Source: an uncultured Eubacteriales bacterium | Lineage (GTDB): Bacteria > Bacillota > Clostridia > Monoglobales > Monoglobaceae | DNA length: 64,000 nt | NCBI GenBank assembly: GCA_900542675.1 | Contig: UQOT01000001.1 | Coordinates: 39,903 to 103,902 of the forward strand | Direction: 5' to 3' | Part shown: in pieces, positions 8,268 to 16,891 of the stretch | Position numbering within the stretch: the stretch's first letter is position 1 | Layout: each line of letters opens with the position of its first letter | The notes under the pieces: model-generated | What the model was told of the DNA's origin: nothing | The model's input: the letters and a program-made list of their open reading frames with translations, nothing else | The model's database searches: none | Translations under genes and position numbers: made by a program

Positions 8268-11200
8268 TTAAAGCTGATAGCCTGTCGGATATGTTACGCT
8301 TATTGTTCTCCAATAGCTTCCGCTTGGATCACCTACAACTATATCGCAGGTTCCTGCTGTCGTGATAGTTTCACTTTGGTCTGAGCCGGTCTTTGAAGTA
8401 CCGCCGATTGTATATGTACCATCAGACCCCATAATTGTGCCTACGGTAACAACGCTGTTTGCACCAACGGGAACGGTAAACTTTGTGCCCCCATTTACCT
8501 GTGCCCAGTCAGTCCAGTTGGCATTTGCAACCTTGCCGCCGGATATTGTATCAATATCCATTTTAACGTCGTACTTCTTGTCTCCGACTGTAATCTGAGA
8601 AACCAAAATACCCGTTGTTCCCTGGATAGAAAGCGTCGGCGCACCGTTCTGTCTCTGAAGATCAAATACAACCGTCTGCTCAGCATCTGTAGTTACAGTC
8701 CCATCTTCGGTGAATACCGGTGTAAGTGTCATATCACCTTCAGGAGTTACAGATGCTCCTATCGCATAATCATTTGCGCCGTCTGTCCACTTTGTCAGCG
8801 TCTTACCTGCAACATAGAGCGAATGGTTTTCGGGAATATCAAACGATTCACCCGATGCAACCTTAAGCTCTGCCGGAACAATACCTTCAGCTCCAGTATC
8901 ACCCACGCTGAATGTTATTGTTGACTCCGAAGGAATTTCAGACGCGTCAACTGTCTTTATTGCAAGGTACGGAACGTAGCCTCCGCCCGATAATGTTAGT
9001 GTTGTTGCCTCGCCGTTATAATACATACTTACAACATTATTTGTTTTATCATTATGATAGCACGTGTCGTTGTTTGTATTCACTGTGCCGACTGTATCAC
9101 TGCCGTTCTTAACAGTTACATCACCGCCCCACGCACAGGTACCGTAGGTAATCTTAACCGGACCCGGAACATAAACCTCAACCGCACCTGGATTCATACC
9201 GTGCTCATCACTGTGATATTTAAAGCCTGTAAACTTCGCAGCTGCTCCGTCTGTATCATAGTCGATTACCTTACCGTCCTTATCAAGCGCAAAGTTCTTT
9301 GCATTCTTTGCAGTTATTTCATCATCGGTGAAGACACCGTAATCCGTACCGGTCTTGGTTGAAAGACCGGTAAAGTCAAAACTATAGTCAACCGATGTCG
9401 GCTTGGGTGCAGGGTCAACCGAACCACCGCTTGTGTTATTTACGCTAATACCGTGCAGATAACTGCCCGTGTAATTAAACTCAAGCACTGCAGCTGCGCC
9501 TGTATAGTTGAATGTTACATTACCTCCGTCTGTTGCAGCTTTCATTGACGTCTCGGTGTTAGGCGTGATACCGGCTGTAACAGGAGTTATTGTCGCGCTG
9601 CCTGCATAAGCACACGCCGAGAAGTTAATTGCTGCATCGCCCGCAACCGCAATCTTAATTGTCGCCGCACTCATATTAACACCGTGAGTATTATAATATC
9701 TGAAATCACCCTTAGGTACATTAAATGATACTATACCGTCCGATGTTACAAAGTTCTGCATATTATAAGGCTTTGCTTCCGTACCCGGAACAACTGTATT
9801 AGGCTGCGTGAAGTCATAAGTCTTTGTCCCTGTCTTAGGCTCAGCCGTAACAACGGTTGCGCCTATATTAAAGGTCGGTGCATCAGCCGCTGTCATCTCG
9901 GTCTTATCAAGCGTGTACGCGTGCGTTCCGCCGATGAGTCCGAAGATGCTGTAGGTCTTGCCGCTTATAAGTTCAACACTGTATGTGCCGTCCTCCTGAA
10001 CCTGTACCTCTGTCATATTGCCACTCTCTTTGAGGTAGAGCTTGAGCAGTTCCTTATCGGCAGCATCGATACCGCTGATTGTTCCGCCGACTGTCGCACA
10101 TTCAACTGTTGTAACCTTAATATTTACCGCCTTCTCTGGCATTGTGAACGACCAGCTGCCGTCCTTGTTGTCTATAAGACCCGCTGCCGAAATATTCGTA
10201 TCATCAGCAGCATCCAAAACCTTAACGTCCGAGATTGAGTGACCTGCTTTAGCTGCCGCCTTAAATGTAACCTTGTCGCCCGCTGTAGCCTTTGCAGCAT
10301 TACCTGCGTCAAAATCAACCGTGTCCGCAGGATCGGAAACGTAAGTTACATCGCTTTCAACAGCAACAAACTCAGCCGGCTTAACCGGAGACTCTACTTT
10401 TATATAAGAGATAAATCCGCCATGTGTTGAAACAACGTCAACCGTTTTGCCGTCACCGATATATGTGTAGCTGACTTCATTATCCGTACCGGTGAACGGT
10501 CCAAAAGCAACATTGTTAATCGTAAGCGTATCATCCGAATAATATACCTTAACCGTGATAATACTTCCGTTTACAACCGGAACCGTGAGCTTTGCGCCGT
10601 TGCCCCAGCCGCACCATTCATCGCCGCGTCCTTCATTCTTAAAGTTACCTGTCGTGGGGTCTACAACCAAAGTCTTGTCAGACTCACGCAGACTGTCTGT
10701 ATCTGTCGAAACATAGTTTTCAGTCGCTGAGCCTGCTGCTATATTCTTAGTGCCCCAAACTTTTTCACCGAAAACCCACGTTGTTGTGTACTTGCGATTT
10801 GCATCCGGGTCAAGTGCTGCACCGCCTTCTTCTGTCGGCACATACTTAGCTCCCACAAATCTACCCTTAGAGCCTGCAACAGTTGCGTAGTAGGTCTGAC
10901 CTGCCTTAACGTTTATCGTAAGCGCCTGATTACCGCCCTCAGCACCTGTAACCGACTTTGTTTCATCGGGAGAACCGATGTAGAAGGTCTTGGTGCTGCC
11001 GAGGCTTGTAACATATACCGTCCACGCACCGTCTGCCGGAGCAACAAACTTAAAGCCAATGCCGCCGTCCTTTGCTGTTCCGTTTGTCCAGCCGCCGTTT
11101 GCACCGGAATTGGATACGTAGTATGTGAACTCTTCACCTTCAATTGTAACATTGGCAGTATTGCACGAATTAGCATCAGCCATAAGCGTCATACCACGCA

Positions 11201-14200
11201 TAAGCATTGTGCCCTTAGACGAATCCTTATCCGCCTCACTCGCCTTCCATACGGTTGTATATACCTTTGAGCCATCGTTGAACACGCCGTCTATTACCTT
11301 AATATTATCATAAGTACCGTTTGAAAGTGAGATTGCGCCAAGCTCGCTTGTACTCTCGATAGTTCCGCTTACTGAGACTGCACCCGTAACCTCAGTGCCG
11401 TTAACCTTGCAGGTTGCCGCATCCTTTGTTACATTAACCTCAACCGTGCTCCAACCGTCTGTGAGCGCACTTGAAGGAACAGTTACCGTAAGATAATCAT
11501 CAGCGCCCTTCTTAACCTTTAAGGTAGCACCCGTATTACCCTTTACGTCAAATGCATAGATTACATTATCCTTAGTCGCCGTCTTGGGTGTTGCGCTGAT
11601 TGCACCTGTCACACCGTAGCCTGAAGCGTTACCGCCCTCTTCAGCAGTAAGCTTGCCGCCTATCGCTGTCGCGCCGTCCTCAAAGTCAGCGTACAAAAGG
11701 TCGCCGCCTATCGGTGGGATAACTACGTTATACGAAACCGTATCACGAAGCAATGTCTTGCCCTTGATACACTCAATAACATAGTTTATTGTGCCGACAG
11801 CGTTGCCCGAAGCATACGGATTTCTCTCTATTGTTCCGTCTGCCTTAACATTACCACTTGCTGTATAGCTAATATTTGTTATAACACCGTCTGCTTCAGC
11901 GATTGTCGGAACAGGTACGGTTCTGTTTAGAACATACTCGCCCGTGTCTGCATCGGGTGTGCCAAGTACTTTTGCAATTTCAGCCTTTGCCTCGTCCATA
12001 GAAGCCTTAAACGGAGCCGGGTCAACCGTGCTGTCCGCTGTGATGGTAATGCTTATATCTTTTGACGTACCAACAAGAGTATTATCAGTCTTTCTGATAT
12101 ACGCCTTAACCTTAACCTCGTTTGTTCCCTCTATCGGACGTACAACCGTTGCCTTGTTTTCATCGTCAATACTTAAATAGAGGCTGTCTGTTTCATAGTG
12201 TATCTCATATCCCTCAAGACCCGCAATTGTTGTCGGGAGAGTAAAGTCGCCCGATACCTCATATGCGTCCGCTGTGCCCGCAACAGGCTTAACAACTTCA
12301 CTTTCAGGGATAACAACCTTTGCAATGTCAGCTATAACAGGCTCCCATACAGCTCTTACGCCCATCGGATCCCAATTATCGCCGTCCTTGATAAGATATG
12401 TGTACGGATTGAACGAAAGCGCTTCCCACTTACTCGGAACCACACAGTTTCTGCCGCTTAGGCTGATAACATTTCCGTCAGCATCCATAGTACCGTACTC
12501 ATAGTACTTTGACTCCGATGCCTTCGTTGACCAATCTGACCAACCGTTTGCATTGAACGGAGCGTCGATCTTAACGCCGATTGCAGCTGTAGGCGAATCT
12601 TTTCCGCCCCATGGACGACCGAAGTCACCTTTTTCATAGCTTGCGTTCTGCATATCGCCTTTTACAACCTGACCGCCATAGAGCAGATAGCCCTTATCAG
12701 TCGAAGAATTCTTAACAGCTGTCACGTGACCGCCGTTTGCGGTACCACTGTAACCTGCCCACGCAAAGTTACAATTGTTAAATACAAGAGTATTTCCGCC
12801 GAAAATATAGTCGGTCTGACCCTGTATTGTACAATCCTTGAAGTATATACGATTTGCCTTTGAGCCCGAATATACGGTATCCTGCGAACTTAAGAACTTA
12901 CAGTTATAGAACGCCGTTCTGTCTGTATTATCCTCAATCGCAATTGCCGCTGCTCTTTCGGTGGCTTCCTTTGTATACACATTGGAGCTTGCTTCTCTTG
13001 CAGGCTTATTGCCTGTATCGGTATATGCTCCACCCTCAGGAGCCGGTGTAACGCCGTCATCAAGCTCTTCCTGTGTTATATATCTGTTAAACGAGTTCTC
13101 GAACGTAATATCCTTAGCGATAAAGTCAGGTGCGTTAAGCTGTGTTGCACAACCCCATCTGTCAACGCCCTTGTTTGTTACAACAGTGCCCGCAGCCTTG
13201 TTAGTATCATAAGCTGCCTTGCTGTAGAAACCATCCGAGCCTGTACTGTAGTAGTAATAGCCTATACCATAGTACCACGTGAAGAGTACTTCACCATCTG
13301 TTCCCGCAGCCTTCTGAATTGTAAGGTACGGAACAGTAATTCTAATCTGCTCACGGTATGTACCCGGAACAACATTTATCTCTATTCTGTCAGCCTCGCT
13401 CGCGTGACCGTTCATATTCTTTGCAAATGCAAGAGCCTCTGTTACCGTCTTAAAGGTCTTTTGAGCCTCGTCAGTCTCCTTTGAGCCGTCAACCGTAATA
13501 ACATTTGCTGCATCGGCTGTAGGAATAGCCGACGGTTCTGTTGACGGAATAACAACCGGTTCCAGAGTCTCTGCCGGTGAAGGTTCAACCGACGGAGCGC
13601 TTGACGGAGCTGCCGACTGAGTCGGCTGACTCGACGGAACAACTACAACATCATCTCCGGGAGCATACGACACTGCCGCAAGCCATCCGAATACATCAGA
13701 TGTAATCGTAACTTTTTCACCCGGTTTAACGTCAACTTCAACAATTTCACCATTATCGCCGATTACTCCGGTCTGAACATCAGCCCCCTGAGTAACCGTA
13801 ACAATTGATGTGCCGGCTGTCTGACCCTTGTAGTAGAGCTTAAGCTTACCGGCTTTGGTTGCACTCGGAATGAATTCAAGCTCTGTGCCTATTCTTAAGT
13901 TAAGAACCTTTGCAGGAACTATTACTCCATCGGCAAACTTATAGTATCCCGGATTTTCAGCGTCAATAAAAGCTAAAGCAGAAGCATTATCTTTAGCTAC
14001 TATATCCTCATAGTTTATCTTTTTGCCTATTGAACTGAGATACAGGTTATCCATATTCATACTCTGAATATCAAACTTATACGGATCTGACGTATCCTCT
14101 GCCTTTGACAAAAGCTCGTCATAGTTATCCGCAGCCAACCAAAGCTTAGCTGTCTCCTGCGCAACAATCGGATCGTCAACGCCCGGCTTAACAATAGGCG

Positions 14201-15542
14201 AAGGCTCTGCCGATGCTGCTGCCGAAGGCTCTGTCGATGCTGCTGCTGACGGTTCCGCTGATGCTGCAGCTGACGGTTCCGCCGATGCTGCTGACGGTTC
14301 CGCTGATGCGTCTGCTGACGGTTCTGCTGATGCGTCTGCTGACGGTTCTGCTGACGGCTCTGCCGATGTTGACGGACTTGCGGACGGGAGCGTTCCCTCT
14401 TCTACAAAGCCTGCATAAACACTGGTATTTCTTGTAATCTTCTTCTTAGCGAAATCAATCGGGTCAAGTTCGTCGGCACATTCCGCATCGTCCTGTGTCT
14501 CGTACCAGCCGACAAATTCCATATCCTTCTTTGTCGGGTTCTTCGGGAAATTCTTAAGATAGCTATTTCTTGTAACCGTCTTTGTTGCATATAATGAAGA
14601 ACCTACATAGAAACGAACACTGTATGTATAAGCACTCGGTCCCGAATATCCGGGACCACCGCCGCCGGGAGCGCCGTTGTTACCGCCTATAATCGTGCCG
14701 CCCGTCACGTTCTGAGCGTTATTAACCGTACTGTCAGATGTGATGTTTGCACTGTTTGAAAGGTTAAGCACACCGCCGACGAACTGGCAGCCCTGAACTG
14801 TAACGCTTCCGCTTACCTGCGGCGATACTATAGCTTCGCTGCCGACAATACCCGTAAGAGTAACACCCGACGCCTTAACCATTGTAATACCGCCGAAATA
14901 TCCCGGACCATATGTACCGGGAGCTGTTATGTAGAGCTTAATCATATTGTCAAGAATTTTAACAAATTCAGCTCTTGAAACATACGCCTGCGGTCTGATT
15001 GTACCGTCCTCATAGCCACCTATATAGCCTGCCGCTGTCATTGCGCCGACATAGCCTGTAGCGAAATCGGACACATTCTCGTAATCGCTGTACTGAGTGA
15101 TACCTGCCTGTGAATTTTCAACAGTGAGACCGTATGCACGCGCAAGCATAGTCATAGCTTCTTCACGCGTCATATAATTCTCAGGAGACATTGAACCGTC
15201 GCCGTTACCGGTAAGAGTACCGGCAGCAACAAGCTTCAATATAGAATCCTCATACCACGCACCCGCCGGTACATCCCAAAAACCGTTATCGGTTGTATCT
15301 ACATATCCAATAACATTTTGAGTAACCTGCGCAACCTCTGCGCGCGTGATTGCGTCGTCCGGTCTGAAATAACCGCCGTCGCCCTGAATAACTCCGTTAT
15401 CCGACCACGTATTGATATAGCTCTCAGCCCAATGACCCGCTGTGTCACTGTACGAAGCTGCAGAAACCGCAACCATACCAAAGGTGGTTAGAACCATTGC
15501 AACGGCAAGAACCATTGCAAGAACTCTCTTAAAGCTTCTCAT
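8268..15542 (-). CDS. Giant SLH-anchored pectin methylesterase (CE8) with multiple accessory modules
   Basis: A 2424-residue secreted wall protein. In order: signal peptide (1-29, ending VSA-A); three SLH domains (about 30-210) that bind the protein to the cell-wall polymer; a short beta-rich segment (220-290); an InlB-type repeat (about 310-380, EFVGWYE); a Pro/Ser/Ala/Glu linker (384-458); an unassigned beta domain (465-635); a second linker; a CE8 pectinesterase domain (about 680-1065); and some 1350 residues of Ig-like and carbohydrate-binding-like modules. CE8 active-site motifs are all present: SSQDTVY, TDYIFGG and FGRPWGG. It should strip methyl esters from homogalacturonan at the cell surface. 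Start is supported by AAGGAGGGG. The C-terminal modules include repeated segments ending YYATV or WxTISVxYP; their ligands are unknown. Confidence 0.93.
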   Translation of the reverse strand: MRSFKRVLAMVLAVAMVLTTFGMVAVSAASYSDTAGHWAESYINTWSDNGVIQGDGGYFRPDDAITRAEVAQVTQNVIGYVDTTDNGFWDVPAGAWYEDSILKLVAAGTLTGNGDGSMSPENYMTREEAMTMLARAYGLTVENSQAGITQYSDYENVSDFATGYVGAMTAAGYIGGYEDGTIRPQAYVSRAEFVKILDNMIKLYITAPGTYGPGYFGGITMVKASGVTLTGIVGSEAIVSPQVSGSVTVQGCQFVGGVLNLSNSANITSDSTVNNAQNVTGGTIIGGNNGAPGGGGPGYSGPSAYTYSVRFYVGSSLYATKTVTRNSYLKNFPKNPTKKDMEFVGWYETQDDAECADELDPIDFAKKKITRNTSVYAGFVEEGTLPSASPSTSAEPSAEPSADASAEPSADASAEPSAASAEPSAAASAEPSAAASTEPSAAASAEPSPIVKPGVDDPIVAQETAKLWLAADNYDELLSKAEDTSDPYKFDIQSMNMDNLYLSSIGKKINYEDIVAKDNASALAFIDAENPGYYKFADGVIVPAKVLNLRIGTELEFIPSATKAGKLKLYYKGQTAGTSIVTVTQGADVQTGVIGDNGEIVEVDVKPGEKVTITSDVFGWLAAVSYAPGDDVVVVPSSQPTQSAAPSSAPSVEPSPAETLEPVVIPSTEPSAIPTADAANVITVDGSKETDEAQKTFKTVTEALAFAKNMNGHASEADRIEINVVPGTYREQIRITVPYLTIQKAAGTDGEVLFTWYYGIGYYYYSTGSDGFYSKAAYDTNKAAGTVVTNKGVDRWGCATQLNAPDFIAKDITFENSFNRYITQEELDDGVTPAPEGGAYTDTGNKPAREASSNVYTKEATERAAAIAIEDNTDRTAFYNCKFLSSQDTVYSGSKANRIYFKDCTIQGQTDYIFGGNTLVFNNCNFAWAGYSGTANGGHVTAVKNSSTDKGYLLYGGQVVKGDMQNASYEKGDFGRPWGGKDSPTAAIGVKIDAPFNANGWSDWSTKASESKYYEYGTMDADGNVISLSGRNCVVPSKWEALSFNPYTYLIKDGDNWDPMGVRAVWEPVIADIAKVVIPESEVVKPVAGTADAYEVSGDFTLPTTIAGLEGYEIHYETDSLYLSIDDENKATVVRPIEGTNEVKVKAYIRKTDNTLVGTSKDISITITADSTVDPAPFKASMDEAKAEIAKVLGTPDADTGEYVLNRTVPVPTIAEADGVITNISYTASGNVKADGTIERNPYASGNAVGTINYVIECIKGKTLLRDTVSYNVVIPPIGGDLLYADFEDGATAIGGKLTAEEGGNASGYGVTGAISATPKTATKDNVIYAFDVKGNTGATLKVKKGADDYLTVTVPSSALTDGWSTVEVNVTKDAATCKVNGTEVTGAVSVSGTIESTSELGAISLSNGTYDNIKVIDGVFNDGSKVYTTVWKASEADKDSSKGTMLMRGMTLMADANSCNTANVTIEGEEFTYYVSNSGANGGWTNGTAKDGGIGFKFVAPADGAWTVYVTSLGSTKTFYIGSPDETKSVTGAEGGNQALTINVKAGQTYYATVAGSKGRFVGAKYVPTEEGGAALDPDANRKYTTTWVFGEKVWGTKNIAAGSATENYVSTDTDSLRESDKTLVVDPTTGNFKNEGRGDEWCGWGNGAKLTVPVVNGSIITVKVYYSDDTLTINNVAFGPFTGTDNEVSYTYIGDGKTVDVVSTHGGFISYIKVESPVKPAEFVAVESDVTYVSDPADTVDFDAGNAAKATAGDKVTFKAAAKAGHSISDVKVLDAADDTNISAAGLIDNKDGSWSFTMPEKAVNIKVTTVECATVGGTISGIDAADKELLKLYLKESGNMTEVQVQEDGTYSVELISGKTYSIFGLIGGTHAYTLDKTEMTAADAPTFNIGATVVTAEPKTGTKTYDFTQPNTVVPGTEAKPYNMQNFVTSDGIVSFNVPKGDFRYYNTHGVNMSAATIKIAVAGDAAINFSACAYAGSATITPVTAGITPNTETSMKAATDGGNVTFNYTGAAAVLEFNYTGSYLHGISVNNTSGGSVDPAPKPTSVDYSFDFTGLSTKTGTDYGVFTDDEITAKNAKNFALDKDGKVIDYDTDGAAAKFTGFKYHSDEHGMNPGAVEVYVPGPVKITYGTCAWGGDVTVKNGSDTVGTVNTNNDTCYHNDKTNNVVSMYYNGEATTLTLSGGGYVPYLAIKTVDASEIPSESTITFSVGDTGAEGIVPAELKVASGESFDIPENHSLYVAGKTLTKWTDGANDYAIGASVTPEGDMTLTPVFTEDGTVTTDAEQTVVFDLQRQNGAPTLSIQGTTGILVSQITVGDKKYDVKMDIDTISGGKVANANWTDWAQVNGGTKFTVPVGANSVVTVGTIMGSDGTYTIGGTSKTGSDQSETITTAGTCDIVVGDPSGSYWRTISVTYPTGYQL
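14175..14395 (-). repeat. Tandem repeat encoding the Pro/Ser/Ala linker
   Basis: Imperfect copies of a roughly 24-base unit (GCTGACGGTTCCGCTGATGC on the plus strand) encode repeated AEPSA/DASAEPSA units. They form the flexible linker between the SLH/InlB part and the catalytic half of the protein. Length variation between strains would be expected here. Confidence 0.85.
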
Positions 15543-15621
15543 ATAAAAAGCCCCTCCTTAATATTTTAGTGGGTAACCCCCTATTTTTGCATATTACTAT
15601 ACTATTATACTTTGTATTAGT

Positions 15622-15650
15622 ATTATAACACCAAGCTTATTAATTTGCAA
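15622..15650 (-). promoter_or_regulatory. SigA-type promoter of the SLH-CE8 gene
   Basis: Minus-strand TTGCAA (15645-15650), a 17-base spacer and TATAAT (15622-15627), leaving a leader of about 75 bases before the start codon. A second TATAAT-like run lies at about 15604. Confidence 0.7.
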
Positions 15651-15670
15651 GAAGTATTTTTATTTTAAAC

Positions 15671-15703
15671 CAAATAATAAAAAGGTGCCCTCTCGGACAC
15701 CTT
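15671..15703 (-). terminator. Rho-independent terminator after the GH95 pseudogene
   Basis: The minus strand reads AAGGTG...CACCTT with an inner CC/GG pair (15682-15703), followed by TTTATTATTTGG. It lies directly after the in-frame TAG of the pseudogene at 15710. Confidence 0.85.
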
Positions 15704-15709
15704 CTATCA

Positions 15710-16791
15710 CTAATGTGTTATAGGTTTTTCGACACTGTCGCAGAGCGGCTGCATTTTATCCATACTGCTCCAAAGCAACGCTCTTATTTTTCCGCCCTCG
15801 GCCTCGGTATTCAGCTTATTCTTGACGTCCGCCCTAAGACTTGTCACAACCGCCTGCTTGTCGTACGACACAAAGTTTTCACGCGTATAGTGTGTATCAT
15901 CATAGTCATATTCAACCGTTGCAACTGCGCTGTTTAAGTCAAGACTGCGCGTGTAATTCTCTGCCTTGACCGGCTCTTGATTAAAGTTTAATACAGCTCC
16001 ACAAACGACTGGGACGCATCCTGCTTATACGGCTCGCCCAAAAAATAACAATTTATATATTCTTCCATCGCCTTGCGGGTGCTCACGTCCTCTTTAACCT
16101 TTTTTGCGTTGTCGCTCTGGTCAAGTTTGTTTACCGCCCAATCTTTTATTGTATTCCACGCCTCGCCGAGTTTAGCGGGTTTGGGCCGCGGAAGCTTTGC
16201 CTGCTGCGCGGCCGTTGCCTTGTTATACATATCCTCGTGTGTATCGCCGTTCTTCTTGATATACAAATCAACTGACATATTGTCGTAATCAAGATCTAAA
16301 ACGTAATCGTCCGCCAACGGCTGAAGAGTGTAAAAAGTGTCCTTGTTAATCTGAACAATTTCCTTCTCAATCGCACCATACACCATACCGCCAAGCCTGC
16401 CGTTGCCGATAGGCAGAGCGTTGTTTGACATCTTGCGCGAAACTATGCGTGAGCATACCGTGTCGTTCTCTATAGGGTCCTTTGTTGTTGTATTATAATC
16501 GCAATTATCACCCTTATTGTTAGGGTCAACCGCGTAAATCGGCATAGATTTTTCCTCGCTGTAATACTTTTTGCCCTTCTCGGCAAGATATTTTATAATA
16601 TTACTGTCCGCCTTTTCGGGCACAGTATCAAACCAGATTGTGTTATCCGGGTCGAAAAAAACCGCAGCAGCTTCAGCTGTTTTATCGGCAGCCGCAAAAT
16701 TCTCCTCCGCAGCCGCCGGCAATGTAGGATAAAGCATACACGCCGAAAGCAGCAGCGCTCCAATTCTTCTGAACTTAAACTTTTTCTGCAT
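15710..16791 (-). pseudogene. Decayed GH95 glycosidase gene (frameshift and large internal deletion)
   Basis: The gene starts well (GGAGGG, then a signal peptide ending PAAAEE) and runs 267 residues to a TAA at 15988. It is a paralogue of the adjacent GH95-CE8 enzyme: both share the signal region, PIGNGR(L/M)xGMV, EIVQINKDT and SFVELY. Right after SFVELY one base is missing. In the next frame the similarity continues as LNFNQEP...NYTRSLDL...VTVEYDYDDTHYTRENFVSY, then jumps to LLWSSMDKMQPL, which matches FIWNSLQAMQPL near residue 1280 of the neighbour, and ends at TAG (15710). The whole GH95 catalytic core is therefore deleted. The 5' fragment might still be expressed and secreted, but cannot be an active glycosidase. 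Confidence 0.88.
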
Positions 16792-16819
16792 TATAAACCC
16801 TCCGTTTTTACAAGTCTGT

Positions 16820-16851
16820 GCAAAGGGCGCTCTGCACGGAGCGCCCTTTGC
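16820..16851 (-). other. Strong hairpin between GH95-CE8 and the GH95 pseudogene
   Basis: A perfect 13-base stem (GCAAAGGGCGCTC/GAGCGCCCTTTGC) with a six-base loop. No T-run follows on the minus strand, so it may be a weak terminator or an mRNA 3'-end stabiliser rather than a classic terminator. Confidence 0.7.
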
Positions 16852-16891
16852 TTGGGAAGAAATCTATTAATAATTTTTAAAATTATTAAGC

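Noticed and set aside
14175..14395. Tandem repeats as a possible CRISPR array
   Set aside because: The units are contiguous, without spacers, and encode an in-frame Pro/Ser/Ala linker.
15985..15995. Programmed frameshift in the short GH95 gene
   Set aside because: There is no slippery heptamer, and the continuing frame lacks the catalytic core, so decay explains it better.
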